This document shows positions 11,178 through 22,697 of a DNA stretch of 64,000 bases, piece after piece. The notes under the pieces are model-generated. The model was not told where the DNA came from. It made no database searches and saw only the letters and a list, made by a program, of their open reading frames with translations. Position numbers and translations under genes: made by a program. Source of the DNA: Nemania diffusa. Taxonomy: Eukaryota > Ascomycota > Sordariomycetes > Xylariales > Xylariaceae. How positions within the stretch are numbered: the stretch's first letter is position 1; each line of letters starts with the position of its first letter. The stretch spans positions 1,054,001 through 1,118,000 of the forward strand of contig JBBPUQ010000009.1 in the NCBI GenBank assembly GCA_038501195.1. The letters run 5' to 3'.

Positions 11178-13402
11178 GCTTGGTGCTTCTGGGGGAAGGC
11201 CGGGAATAGCCCTTGCTTGGCTTATAAGGGAGGACACTAGGTATCACATGTACTCGTCTGAGGCTCTGCGGAGAAAAGGGTAGTTCTGCGTGGGCAAATA
11301 CGCGGGGTATGGTACCGACACGGTGGTTTATGGTCTATATACTACCCTAAACTCAAAATTGTTATAGTAACTTTGCCACCATATCACATTGCGGCACGGC
11401 TGCTCCTATCTAGCCTTGTCTTTCATCGACTGAGTAGAGCGTCAAGTCCAGCCTAGTTCAATGGTAGTTCTCATTCCCAAGGAAACTATATCACGGCAAT
11501 GATAGTCCTAGCAATAGCGAGGATTTTGTATTAGATGCGGTCTAGTAAAAATGATGCCTTCAGTGAGCTCTAACAATGGGTGATATAGCAATTGTTGCCA
11601 TGAGCCTTGAGTTGGTGACCGAATGAGCTCACGGTACGTGGTAGACAATTGTCTCCGTGCAGCCAATCATAAGCAACTCACTGACTGAATTAGGCTAGGT
11701 GCGATTGCCATGCTAAAGTTGTAGTCTTTAGCTCCGGGTCTCGGTGTTAGTGAATGAGCAAAACTCTGGGGCGTATTCTGCTTCTTGGTTGGCCGGCTGG
11801 GAAAGAGTGGGTACTTAGGGCTGACAATCTGTTAGCGAGCGATCTGTCCTAACACCGAATATTCTTTGGTACATGCTCGGATCTATGCACCGAGCCAATC
11901 ATATTCAGCGCCGACGACCGAGATGACAGCAGGACGCTAAGCCGAGCCGATGCGAGCCGATGCGATATCTAGCTCGGATCACCGAGATCCTAGCTTAATC
12001 TGCAGCCTCTGTCCCTTCGGCCGACAGTAAATTTCGCCTAGGTATACTGCGTATGTATGTGTACGCAAGTATTCTGTATGGAAGGGGCGTAGCTGACCGC
12101 GTTGTTTGGCTCCTATATGTCAATAGTCGACCAGAATATGCCACCTGGTGGTCCATTACCGAAGTCCTACATCTAGCCTTGAAGCTTTCTACTCCGTCTT
12201 ACGCGGGGTTCAGAGTGCTAATAGTGATTATGGCGAAAAACAGGCTAACATTACGCCCGTACTTCTTACTGCTCGCTTGGATAATTAAAGGTTGTTCTAG
12301 CCTCTAGGGAGGTTCGAAGAGCTGAGTGACTAGGTACAGAGTAATAATCAAGATCCTGGGGATATAGTGGGGTATGAAGCTACCTAGGCTACATAAGGGT
12401 AGAAAGGCCAAGATATTTCCCGGGAAGAATGTGTGGGCCTACCGCCTACCAGGGTAAAGCTTTAGTGCCTGGGCCACACCACAGCTCGATGCAAGGGCCA
12501 AGGCATGGGTGTACCGTTAGACGCATTTATCTACACTGTATGATCCCACGTCTGTACCCTACGTATATGCGGTATGATGAAAATACACCTTGAAGACTAG
12601 AATCCTCAGCCTATCGGGGGTCGGAGTATCTTAGAATTCGTCTGACAATGCATGGTGCGAGTGGATTTAGTCGGGACAGGTGCCGAACCAACGTCATGCA
12701 TGGGTGACGGGAGCCTATCTTAGCTTCAAGTGGGAATACATACCTATCAATCATCTCACCATTTACTTGTAGATAGTGACGAGCATGCAGGATGCATCTG
12801 CTTATCCTTGTCATGGTCTAGAGAGATAGTTTTTTGTAAGGAGATATCAACATTCGATGACTATTTCATTTATGCCGCTTTCCCTGATCGTCTCGATGCA
12901 GCGAAAGATACTACGTAATTGGGTAAAAGCCTTCTATGCAATTAGGTACCTATCCCAGTGTTTTATGGGCCGGCGATAAAGTACAGCTGTAGAGTAATTC
13001 CGAACCGGAGCTAAATTCGAGACTTAGAAGGTTAGGTAGATAGCTGTCAAAGAGCTCCTAAGGAGGTGCCCAATCGCCGACATTACCAGGGTTGCATTAC
13101 CTGTAGCGATACACTACGCTTGTGCTGATTGGTTAGGTAGCTTAACACCGAGCTAGACAATTTGCTCCTTTGACCTATAATTACTTAATACTAGTCGGGC
13201 ATTGTCAATGACACCACTCCTACTAGGTGTAAAACAAACATCCTCAATTTTTTTCTCGGCGACTGTGCACTCGTCTTTATTATATCTGCACACAGAACCT
13301 TCACATATGGGTTGGTAAAATATTCTCAAGCACATCGCAGGCCTAAAATCAGCACAGCCAACCTCAGCAATCCCAAAGTCATCTACGCCTACAATATTCA
13401 CA
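11178..13402. other. intergenic 2.2 kb with CGG inverted repeats
   Basis: No gene could be supported. Short open frames (for example near 12053-12307) lack recognisable features. Two CTCGG/CCGAG inverted repeats occur at 11875-11895 and 11973-11986. A short direct repeat, gccgatgcga, occurs twice near 11946-11965. The right end must contain the promoter of the MFS transporter gene. Confidence 0.55.
11875..11895. promoter_or_regulatory. inverted repeat GCTCGG-N9-CCGAGC
   Basis: Perfect 6-bp arms are separated by 9 bp. The core gctcggatc recurs at 11972-11980 as the left arm of a second repeat, CTCGG-atca-CCGAG (11973-11986). The CGG/CCG geometry is typical of binuclear zinc-cluster regulators, and such a regulator is encoded in this cluster. 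Function is inferred. Confidence 0.4.
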
Positions 13403-14828
13403 ATGCCTGATCCCGAGTCAACAGGTTCCTCGGTGCAGGAGAAGACCATGGAGGACGTGTCAGCAATGGCTATGATGAATACGGATTCAGAGAAAGGCGA
13501 AGGCGACAATGCGCCGGCACCACCTCCCGCTGCCCCAGCCGGTTTTAACCCGTCTGACTTCCCCGATGGAGGCCGCGAAGCCTGGCTGGTGGTGTTCGGT
13601 GGCTTTCTGGCCCTGTTCTGCTCCTTCGGCCTCGTAAACTGTATTGGTGTCTTCCAGCAGTACTATGTCGATGGCCCGCTCTCCAATTACTCGAACTCAG
13701 AAGTTAGCTGGATCCCGTCGCTTCATGTGTTCGTCGTGACCGGGTCGAATGCGATTGTAAGTATTTATTTGCTATTTCATACCTTTATTATCACACCCGG
13801 TAGCTAGATTCTAACCTAGTACGCAGATGGGACGCCTCTTCGACAGTTATGGACCCCGCTGGATTCTCGTCGTTGGCACTATTGTCTACTCCTTCGGTCT
13901 CATGGTGACTTCGCTGTCGTCCCAGTACTACCAATTCATCCTTTCTCAGGGTATCGTGCTGGCCCTCGGTGCTAGCGCCGTCTTCAACTGCGCAACCAAC
14001 TCAGTTATCACCTGGTTCTTCAAGCGTCGTGCGACAGCTCTGGGTATCATGGTTTCGGGGTCCTCGTTAGGTGGTGTGGTTTTGCCGATCATGATGGAAA
14101 AGCTTATCCCCCGGATCGGCTTCCCGTGGACAATTCGTATATTGGGCTTCATGTTTTTGGCCCTTTGTGGCATCAGCTGCGTTACGATCAAATCGAGACT
14201 ACCCCCGCACCCCAAGCCGCTGCGGCTTTCAGACTACGTCGCACCCTTTAAGGAGCCCAAGTTCACCATCGTAGTGATAGCGTCCTTCTTCCTATTCTGG
14301 GGTCTCTTCCTACCGTTTAACTACCTAATCCTGCAAGCCCAAGATGCTGGTATCGACCCTACGCTTGTGCCTTATATTCTCCCCATCCTGAATGCCCTCA
14401 GTATTCCTGGCCGTATCCTACCAGGCTTCTTCGGCGATCGCCTGGGACGGTTCAACACTATGATCTTCATCTCTGCCCTATCCGGCATCATTACGTTGGC
14501 GTTATGGATCCCAGGCAGCAAGTCTACGGCCGCGATTATCGTGTACGGCGGCATTTTTGGCTTCTCGTCGGGTGGCATCATATCTCTGCTCCCTGCGTGC
14601 ATGGCTCAGATCAGCGACATCAGGCAAATTGGAACGCGCAATGGCGTGAATCTTTTTTCCGCTGCCATCGGCGCGCTAACGGGCTCGCCCATTGGCGGAG
14701 CCATTATCGGCGGAGGGAAGAACTACCTCGGCCTGCAGCTCTTCACCGGAATTACGATGCTAGCAGGCTCACTGCTGTACGTTGTTGCCCGGACGGTACT
14801 GATCGGGCCTAAAGCTGGCAGAGTATAA
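13403..14828 (+). CDS. MFS transporter, monocarboxylate-porter type
   Basis: Two exons (13403-13756 and 13827-14828) join in phase 0 at a 70-nt intron and give 451 aa. An acidic, proline/alanine-rich cytoplasmic N-terminus of about 50 residues precedes [13 protein letters not shown], the usual start of the first helix in fungal MCT-type (SLC16-like) carriers. The loop between helices 2 and 3 carries [11 protein letters not shown], the family signature. Further hydrophobic segments are consistent with 12 helices, and the central loop has the SRLPPHPKP proline-rich stretch. Such carriers often move carboxylic acids, and tropolonic acids would fit, so export of the pathway product is the likely role. 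Substrate and membrane (plasma or vacuolar) cannot be read from the sequence. Confidence 0.92.
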
Positions 14829-16055
14829 TCGTATTTCACCATCGGAACTTCTGGGTTATTAGGACGGATTCATTTGCCGCCTATGAGCCAATGATAGGCT
14901 AGTACAGGTCATAAGAAGGCGTGATAAAGAGTGAGCACAAAAGTACGGATGTCCGTAGCTCACTAACCTTCTGTACATGTCATGATGCGAGGTATTCACA
15001 CCTCCATTCCGTTTCAACTGTACGAAGCGGGCAATATAGAAGACGATCGGAGTGAGCATGACAGAAAACGTAAAGGGCGGCGGGGTATTAAGATGGAATG
15101 CTATTGCTGCTCACTCTAGACTAGGTTATAAGGGTAATATCTGAAAATAAAACAAAAGGAAGCAGTATTCTGACCGCATGTTATATGTACGAAACATGAT
15201 AGATCATATGGATTGTCTTACGTGCGTGTCCCGTGCAGGTAAATAAGGTGATGAGTATGACGAGGTCGAGCTTACGGCGTCGCTCCGGCTTATCAGACTA
15301 CCGTAAAGCCGTCGTGTCATGTCAGCCGATGCTAACGAAGGAACAATTCGAATTTGAAATAGAGAAAGAAGCAGAGATAGAAAGACAGCCCCTCTCCTGC
15401 AGTGTAATCACGCAAATAGAAGCGCGTACTGAAGATCGTATGACAAGGTTCGCGTACTGGGACCTTGCCGGTAGTCTAGACTCCTCCTATCAAACTCCGG
15501 CTGCCTAGTCGTCTACGGTGGAGCTGCGGACGAGACTCACCGGCCGGCTGCTCTAGGACTGATCCTGACACCCATGTGGGCTAACAGGTAGGTATATACG
15601 CATATGGATGTAGGTCTACCTTTTTGAAACAAGGGTCAATCGAGCTAAGGCACCTATTATGTAAGATAATGCCATGCAGCTTGATGTATAAGGCTGCATT
15701 AGGTTTAGCTACGGTAGGTACCCTATACAGTTGGCTACATGTACTTCTAAGCTTATCCTAGCTATCACCTACCCCGCAGGGTTTGAGGTGAAGAAGAGTT
15801 GAATTGACATCATTATCTTACTGTAAAGCGGCATATGTAAACGTGGCTAAAGTCACATATACGAAGCTGTAGTATAGTGTGTAATGAAAGTGTGGTTTTA
15901 TTAGAACAAAGTTGATCCTAGTACCTATTCAAAGTTTAGATAGTAAAGTCTCGGTTATGCGATGCTACCATCTTGCCGGTTCCTTCGTCTGATGTTTGAC
16001 GTGAGCGCCTTTCTAGAATGGGGGCGTGTGCGGAGCTCGTTCCACTATTCGTTGG
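14829..16055. other. intergenic, convergent 3' ends
   Basis: The region lies between the 3' ends of the MFS and dehydrogenase genes. An open frame at 15233-15508 (+, 91 codons) has no recognisable domain or splice support, and I do not call it. Nothing else is evident. Confidence 0.55.
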
Positions 16056-17243
16056 TTACAATTTCACTATGATCTTGCGCGCAGATACACCAGCTCGGTG
16101 AAGGTCCACAGCCGCCTGGACACTCTCCAGTCCCTGGCCAGCAAGCAACGGCTCCGGCGCAGGTTTATAAGAGCCTGATTCAAGCGCTTTAGGTAGGAAA
16201 TCCTCGTAAATGGATTTACCGGTTTCGTCATCCTTGATGGTTAGTCCAAAAACGGCCTCCAGGGCTACTCCCTCGGGCGGATCCGGGAATCCACGCTTCG
16301 TCGTCGCGACGAATTTATTTCCCGGGGTTTTCTGTTGCGAAGGGAACGAAGTGGTTAGGAATCAATCAATCGATTTCTATGATATTCGAGTAAAAAGGGG
16401 CATACCGAAGCTATGTCAACGCAGATCGCCCAGGCCGGAGCCCCGATGCAATCCATAACACCTGCGAGGGTCTTTGACTTGAAGGCGTTTAGCAAGTCCT
16501 CATGCACGGTTGAACTGTTATAGTCAAACGCTTGGGATGCACCAAGCTTCTTCACGTAGTCAAAATTGTGAGCCGAGGCTGTCGTAATGACCTCGTACCC
16601 CGCCGCAACAGCGAGCTGAACTATTGCGTAACGCGTAAATGTCAGCATAGCATCGAAGGACGGATAGCGAATACGAAGGTCAAGGTTGCATTATATGTGT
16701 ATGCTTACTTGCGTTGCTGCCAACACTGGAGGAACCGCCCCAGACAAGTAATGTCTTGCCCGTAGGCTCGCGAGCTGGCTCAAGCGGAAGCTGCAAGTTT
16801 AGAAATGCCTTTTGGAATAAGCCGGCTGCAGCGGTCGAAAGTCCTAAAGGCAGTACCACGGCAGATTCGTACGACATGTTGGCTGGAATAGGGCTGGCCA
16901 TGTTGGTCTGTATAGTGGTATGGAGTTGGAAGCCTCCGTCCTGCTGTCGCCCGCTGGCCATACTGGCAGCATGCCCAACAACGCGGTCGCCGACCTGGAA
17001 GCGAGTTACGCCAGGGCCAACAGCAACAACCACGCCGGCGACGTCCTGCCCTAGGATGGTCGGATATTTGAGCGGAAAGAAGGCCATATACTGGAGGTTG
17101 CCATCAACGGGGTTGATAGCAACGGCCTCATTCTTGACCAGAATCTCGCCAGGGCCCGGAGTCCAAACCGGAGCAGGCCCTACTTCGAACGGATGGGCCT
17201 TGGCGTGCGGGATGAATGCAGCCATATTGTTACCTGAAGCCAT
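16056..17243 (-). CDS. medium-chain dehydrogenase/reductase, ToxD/CipB-like
   Basis: Three exons (17243-16709, 16620-16406, 16331-16056) give 341 aa, normal for this family. An N-terminal GroES-like domain (about 20-130) contains NEAVAINPVD and GQDVAGVVVAVG. The Rossmann part starts at a GGSSSVGSNAIQLA nucleotide-binding loop, whose last residues are completed across intron 1. The C-terminus has the ARKIIVKL end usual in this group. No structural zinc cysteine cluster is visible, as in the ToxD/CipB and trans-enoyl-reductase group. It probably reduces a C=C or C=O bond using NADPH. I start at MASGNN because the family begins there; the frame is open upstream to a Met at 17432, which would add a basic, serine-rich extension. 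The gene points towards the MFS gene and away from the regulator. Confidence 0.9.
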
Positions 17244-19999
17244 GGTGATGTTGCGTGATTCTGGATGTAGGCTTGACCAGGGGCTCTTGGAAGAATGGGC
17301 AGAAAGGCGTAGGCTTGGACGATGATGGTACTCGTTACAGTTACCGAATGAGGCAGAAGGTGTTGGTGCTGCGAGAATGCTTGTCCAACGAGGGCGACTG
17401 CGGATTAGACTGGCACCTTTGAACGATATCATGATGTTGATCTTGTACCCGGGCTCCTGTCGAGAGCGCGCGCGTACATGTAACCACAAAAGCGCCTGCG
17501 TCTAGCATAATGCGGCCCTATGAGCCCGGTAGTGCTCGTGTAAGTTTCCGTGAGATATAACGGCCGGGCGCGCATGCTGTGGGTGATTCTCCGAGCCCGA
17601 GCGGTTCGGGCTTAAGTAGTTGATTGTCAGTGATGCTTACGGCAGTGCCCGAAACATGAGTCTGCATAATCAATACCTTCAAGATAGACATCCAAGTAGA
17701 AGTGCCCGGTGCCTCGGTTTACCGCGTTGTGATTGATATTCCGAGCCGTGCTACATACTGTACTTAGGCGGGTACCTAACCTACTGTACAGTAGGTATGT
17801 GTACATATGTACATTTGACGGCCCCACCCCGCGGGATCGTGGCTGCAGGTGGGGAACTGGGGTTCAAGAGGGGCACCCCAATAGGGACGAGTGCATCCCG
17901 TCACAATTAGTACCTAGCCGTGAAGCTCCGGCAGAGGCTTGACTATCTGAAAACTGCCGTAAATTGTAGGTGCTGTACTTTGCGCAACCTATTAGATAGA
18001 ATTTCCTTAGGTTTCTGTTGCTGCATTCGGAGTCATTCCAGGCCGTGTAAGACAGCGCAGAATGGCAAAACGTGATTTCCAGCCAGCTTGTTCAAATGTA
18101 TTTATATAGTACATAATTAGACAGGTACCCAATTAACTGAATATGCCAACTGTGTCTTCATGGTGTTATTATTTCCCGGACCACTAGGTCCACTAAGTAC
18201 CCACGTATAAAGGAGGTAGACAGGCGCATACCTACATACCTAACTTACATATTCGTCATAAGGTTGTACTACGTTTCTTATCCCAAACCTTTGCCGCACG
18301 TTTGCATTTACGGTGATCTGCAGGATTGTAAGAAAACCCGGTGCGGTATTTCTTCCCGCCTTACGGTAGTCTAGTAGGTATTCTGTTGATACAATAATGA
18401 TTTTTGACTACTGATACCTACGTGAGACATATGTACATATATATACGATGCACTAAGCATGCTGGGATCGTTGTGGGATCTTTCCAGGACATATGTGCAC
18501 TTAGGTAGGTACAGTACCCTTGTACGTAACATGTGAACAAATTATTCCAGTTTATTTATTAGCCTCTGAGGGTTGCATCTGCCGCTACGTTTTAGCTGCA
18601 TGTAAGTGCTAGGGCATCTGTGTAAATCTTGCTGCGTCGTCACCTCGGCAGTCTCCTGTTGTATGTTTTTAGTAATGTCGTGTTTGCCGGAAGGTATGGC
18701 CTAGGCCCTGCAGCTGGCATCTCTATGCATCTCTGGCTCGTACGGCTGTTGCCAAGGCTCTAGCAATAAGACGACCATAGCACCGGGCTGAGCAGCGCGG
18801 ATGTTACCAGACCACCACCACCCCATCCACCAACCCCCATCTGGCCGACACGCTCTGAGGCTGCAGTTGTTCGAGTCCGCGCTTAGCTATTAATAACAAA
18901 TAACTTGCCGCTAATAGGTAGTTCGGTATTTAGCTGTTCGTTTCCGGTCCTCCTCGGTGAGCGAGACAGACTGGCCGAGATTCGTCCTCCCTCCTCTGAA
19001 CCGTAACCACCCCCACACCGGAACCTGTCATCTTCGCCGATGTGACCGTGCTACTTACTGTCATCGAAACGGGACAGACACGCCTCACCAGTCCACTTGA
19101 GATACCTACCCGTACGTACCACAGGCCGGAGGGGGTATCGAAATGGCCTGAAAATCCCTGCCCGAATTGGGCTGTAGCTGACCATCCCATGACGACGGTG
19201 AGCCTCTTCTCAATGCTCATTTTCAATCACAGATGTAGTAATTTTTTGAGAAGTCGTTATCAAAGGAGGCGGAAGCCGTGATTGAGAAGAGAAAACCAGC
19301 CAAACAGGAGCCGAATCGAGGGCCGAACGGCTTATATCCTCCCTGCCCATCGGTGATAGCTACCGTCGCCGGACACCTCCGACACGGGTCTTACGTCTTC
19401 GCATGTTGACTTACGGCATGTTGACTAGGGAGAACTAGGTACTTGTGACATGGCCCTCTCGTAGGATTCTGCGCATGGCGCTCAATGCTACGCTAACGCA
19501 TACAGTATATACAGAGTAGATGTCGATCAGAAACCTCTGCTTGACAGGCACGAGGCGCTGTCGTAGTCTACCTATATCTCACTGCCATGATAAGACGGCC
19601 ATTGGGCCATGCCGATCGTGCCGATCAAGCTTCGCGTCTTTGGCCCCGGCTATTACATAGGTAGGCCAGTGCCTCATATCTGTCGCTAGAAAACCTGTCG
19701 AGATTTCAGCTTTGTGCCGGCTCTCCGTCTGTTGGCCTTCCATGATTAGAGACACACCTGACTGCCACGTGGATATCTGTGTTATTTAAGTGATTAGAAA
19801 TCCAGTTCGATACCCACATCATTGGTGGTTTCGGCAAGAATAGTCTCCTGCACCCATCTCTCCAACATCGCCCTCATCACACCGTAACGTCGAAGCGGCC
19901 CCGAGTGAGTACCTCCTTCCTCTTCCTCCTCCCCTCCCTCTACGATCCCCTGTTCAGCGCAGCTTATAAAGCCTTGCGTAAGCACGGGGGCACACGACC
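17244..19999. other. intergenic 2.7 kb between dehydrogenase and regulator
   Basis: The two genes diverge, so both promoters lie here. A perfect inverted repeat AGCCCGA-N5-TCGGGCT is present at 17594-17612. TACCTA/TAGGTA motifs cluster near 17765-17800, 18180-18240 and 18500-18520. I found no coding sequence; the frame at 18930-19226 (-) has no recognisable character. Confidence 0.55.
17594..17612. promoter_or_regulatory. inverted repeat AGCCCGA-N5-TCGGGCT
   Basis: The 7-bp arms are perfect with a 5-bp spacer (gcggt). The repeat is 351 bp upstream of the dehydrogenase start codon. It contains the CCGA/TCGG half-sites also seen in the repeats near 11.9 kb and in the PKS promoter. A regulator site is possible but unproven. 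Confidence 0.35.
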
Positions 20000-22042
20000 A
20001 TGCCGCAGCCGGTCGAAGTGCCAGGTACGCCATCGCGGCAGAGACCCGGTGGCGCCTGCGAAGAATGCCGGCGAAGAAAGCTGCGGTGTGATCGCCAGCA
20101 TCCCCAGTGCGGCGTGTGCGCTGCTGCTGGCGTGGCCTGCTACACAACGACGACGCGAGCGCCTCGAGGACCCAAGCGTGGGTACTTAAAAGCTATGCAA
20201 GCTCGCATTGGCACGTACCTCCTAACCTATCTCGAATACCTGGTCGACTAATATTCTTCGTGGACGGCAGCCGCACTTGAGGGGGCCGTGAACCAACAGC
20301 AAGTGGATGGGGATAGCATCGACTCTGTTTGCATTGAGAACGGGACGGATGACCTCTTCACACCCGACATAGAGCAGCTTGGCTGGCAGTGGGACTTTCC
20401 CGCCGTTGATACGGAGAGTTTCTTGCACGAAGCTGGCCTTGTGATTCCGCCACCATACGGCTCTTCTACTGCAAGCACCACGACCGGGTCGGAGAGTGCT
20501 GTTTCGGCTCCGCCCACACGACCCTTTGATGATGTGGCTTCACCAGAGGCTTGCAACAGCCTAGCAGCCTTTGAGGATGCGAGTGGGTTCTGTACGACCA
20601 ACGTATCGAGCCTGATGCAAGCGGAACTGTAAGTTAGAATCCATTACGAGTACTAACGCTGGGGGCTGAAGATGGCGGCATGGAAGTAAAAGTTTATTTC
20701 ACCCCATTTTACAAGAACATGAATGACATGATGGGATATTGACCAGCGGCAGTGATCAGTTGTATTTCGACAGGGTGGACTCTTGCATGCCGATAATACA
20801 CCAGGGACGTTATTCATCCTGGGCACGACAGACAACCAAGACAAGGCAGCAACTGTGTTTACAATACACTTTATGGACGGCGGCGGCAGCGGCTTCGGCT
20901 CATTATCAGGGCATGGGAGAGCTGCTGTATTATGAGGCGCGGCGGCTGATCAGGGATCCCGAAGAAGGGTTGACGAGTCCAACAAGCACCGAGATCGAGC
21001 ACGTGCAAGCTTGGCTTCTGCTTGCTATCCACGAGCTCATGTTTATCGACTTCCGCCGCGGATGGATCAGCGCCGGGCGCGCCTTTAGGCTCATTCAATT
21101 GGATTGGGCGCGATATACTGATGACTTGGGCTTGGAATGTGCACCGGCCCAGTGGATTGAGATAGAACAAAAGCGTCGGACTTTTTGGATGGCATACTGT
21201 CTCGATCGGTTCTGCAGCCTCCGAAGCGGCTCGCCTCCAACCTTCAGCGAACAGGTAATGACAGCCACAACAAACTCATTACCCCTCCACCTTATCTAGA
21301 TTGCTAACCTAGCCCGTTTGTTATTTATGTTTAGAACGTCATTCGGCTTCCTGCACCTGAAGCTGCGTTTCAGAATGACGGCTACGTGCTGACGGGCTGT
21401 CTTGCCGACGCCATCGCCTCGAGGGACGCGAGTCAGACGTCACCATTTACAGAGTGCATCGTTGTAGCGACGATGGCCGGCCGGGCTCTATCGCATCAAC
21501 ACCTCGCAGCCACGCAGCCGAACCCGCCGCGAGACTTCTGGGACCGCCATCAACTGATCAACTCTGTTATGATGCCTAGGATGGCTGCTTTCTCTCTCAA
21601 GTACCCCCCAGCCACGCAGGAAGCCGACCCGGTGCTGATGTTTGTTGGCCTCATGTGGCGCGCTACTGTGCTCTTCTCGCAAGTCCCGGTAGTTGCCGAG
21701 CGCACTGTCTCAGCAATGGACGACAGTGACTTTGTCGTGACAGAATACGCCAGGCGCTCCTCGCTGGCCGCACAGGAGGTCGTTTGCATAGCCAAGAAAC
21801 TAGCTCAGGTGAATTGGTTCAAGGTAGGTAACATGGATGATTTTAATTTCGGGCCGACGACTGACCCCGCACAGATACATCCCCTGATGCCAATTCCGCT
21901 CTCATTATGCTCCGAGTTGCTCAATTCGCATAGCGGCCTAGATGAGTCAGTGGAGAAGCGCTTACCAGCCGTTCAGGAAGTGATGAATGATATCAAGCGT
22001 TTCAACAACCTTGGCCGGGGCTTTTACAACTATAAAGCTTAG
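20000..22042 (+). CDS. Zn2Cys6 transcription factor, cluster regulator
   Basis: Five exons (20000-20210, 20271-20628, 20753-21254, 21335-21823, 21875-22042) give 575 aa. Residues 19-46 form the binuclear zinc cluster: [12 protein letters not shown], then PQCGVC and a last Cys. The linker [16 protein letters not shown] leads into a short coiled-coil element. The middle region, with [14 protein letters not shown] and a downstream [12 protein letters not shown] stretch, matches the fungal-specific factor domain. Intron 1 joins ARI to AALE in the way the family expects only if its donor is GC (gcacgt) rather than GT; a GT donor at 20178 would delete the conserved linker. Intron 4 is 51 nt and in frame, so it could also be retained. 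The gene sits in the middle of the cluster and most likely activates it. Confidence 0.88.
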
Positions 22043-22697
22043 GTGTTGATTGGTGCCTTGCATCATAGACGTGGCCGAAGAAGGAAAATAAAATACGAGA
22101 AATAATGCAAATCTAGGTGTGCGAATAAAAACAATTGAAAATATGCATCACTTCAGTTCAAAGAACAGGGAGTGTTCATCATCAGAAGAACTTATTAGCG
22201 TCTTTTATCTACGTGTTGAATCTAAATCTAGAAGGTACAGCATCAGTAGCACCGAAGTCTGTCAAGTCTCAAAGCCGAGGTAGCATTACGAAGGTAGGAG
22301 CGAACAACAGCGCCTAATTGAATTCCGTTTGTTCGGACGGTCGATGGTTCCGTTTTTTTCAGCAGTATGATGCTACTGTACTGTAATGCTACAATGAGTC
22401 AGCAGACGCCTTCGTACTAAATGTTTAATATTGCTATATTTCAAAGTATCGAGGTTCTTGACACTTGTGTGTCGGCGAACGAGGTAAGCCACGGGAGATT
22501 ATCACCTCCAGGCTTCCACCTCAAGGGCAGCTATCAACCCTTAATGATTTTCTCCGTCGAACGTGATGAGAATCCATACCAAATACTCGTAATAGAGTAA
22601 TCTCATAGCAATGATGGGATTGTTTGCAGAGTTTCCGGAGTTTCGTAGCTGATAGCCCGGCCTATACAAATAGAGAGGATCAACCACAACCATTTCC
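22043..22697. other. intergenic, convergent 3' ends
   Basis: This 655-bp gap lies between the ends of the regulator and the 267-aa gene. It is AT-rich and I see no gene or clear structure in it. Confidence 0.5.

Noticed and set aside
12053..12307. 84-codon frame between YCII and MFS genes
   Set aside because: No domain, no splice support, and composition like neighbouring non-coding DNA.
15233..15508. 91-codon frame between MFS and dehydrogenase genes
   Set aside because: No recognisable features; chance frame is the simpler reading.
18855..18890. tRNA-like gttcgagtcc sequence
   Set aside because: The flanking bases do not form a T stem or cloverleaf. No convincing tRNA was seen elsewhere by eye, but a covariance-model scan was not possible.
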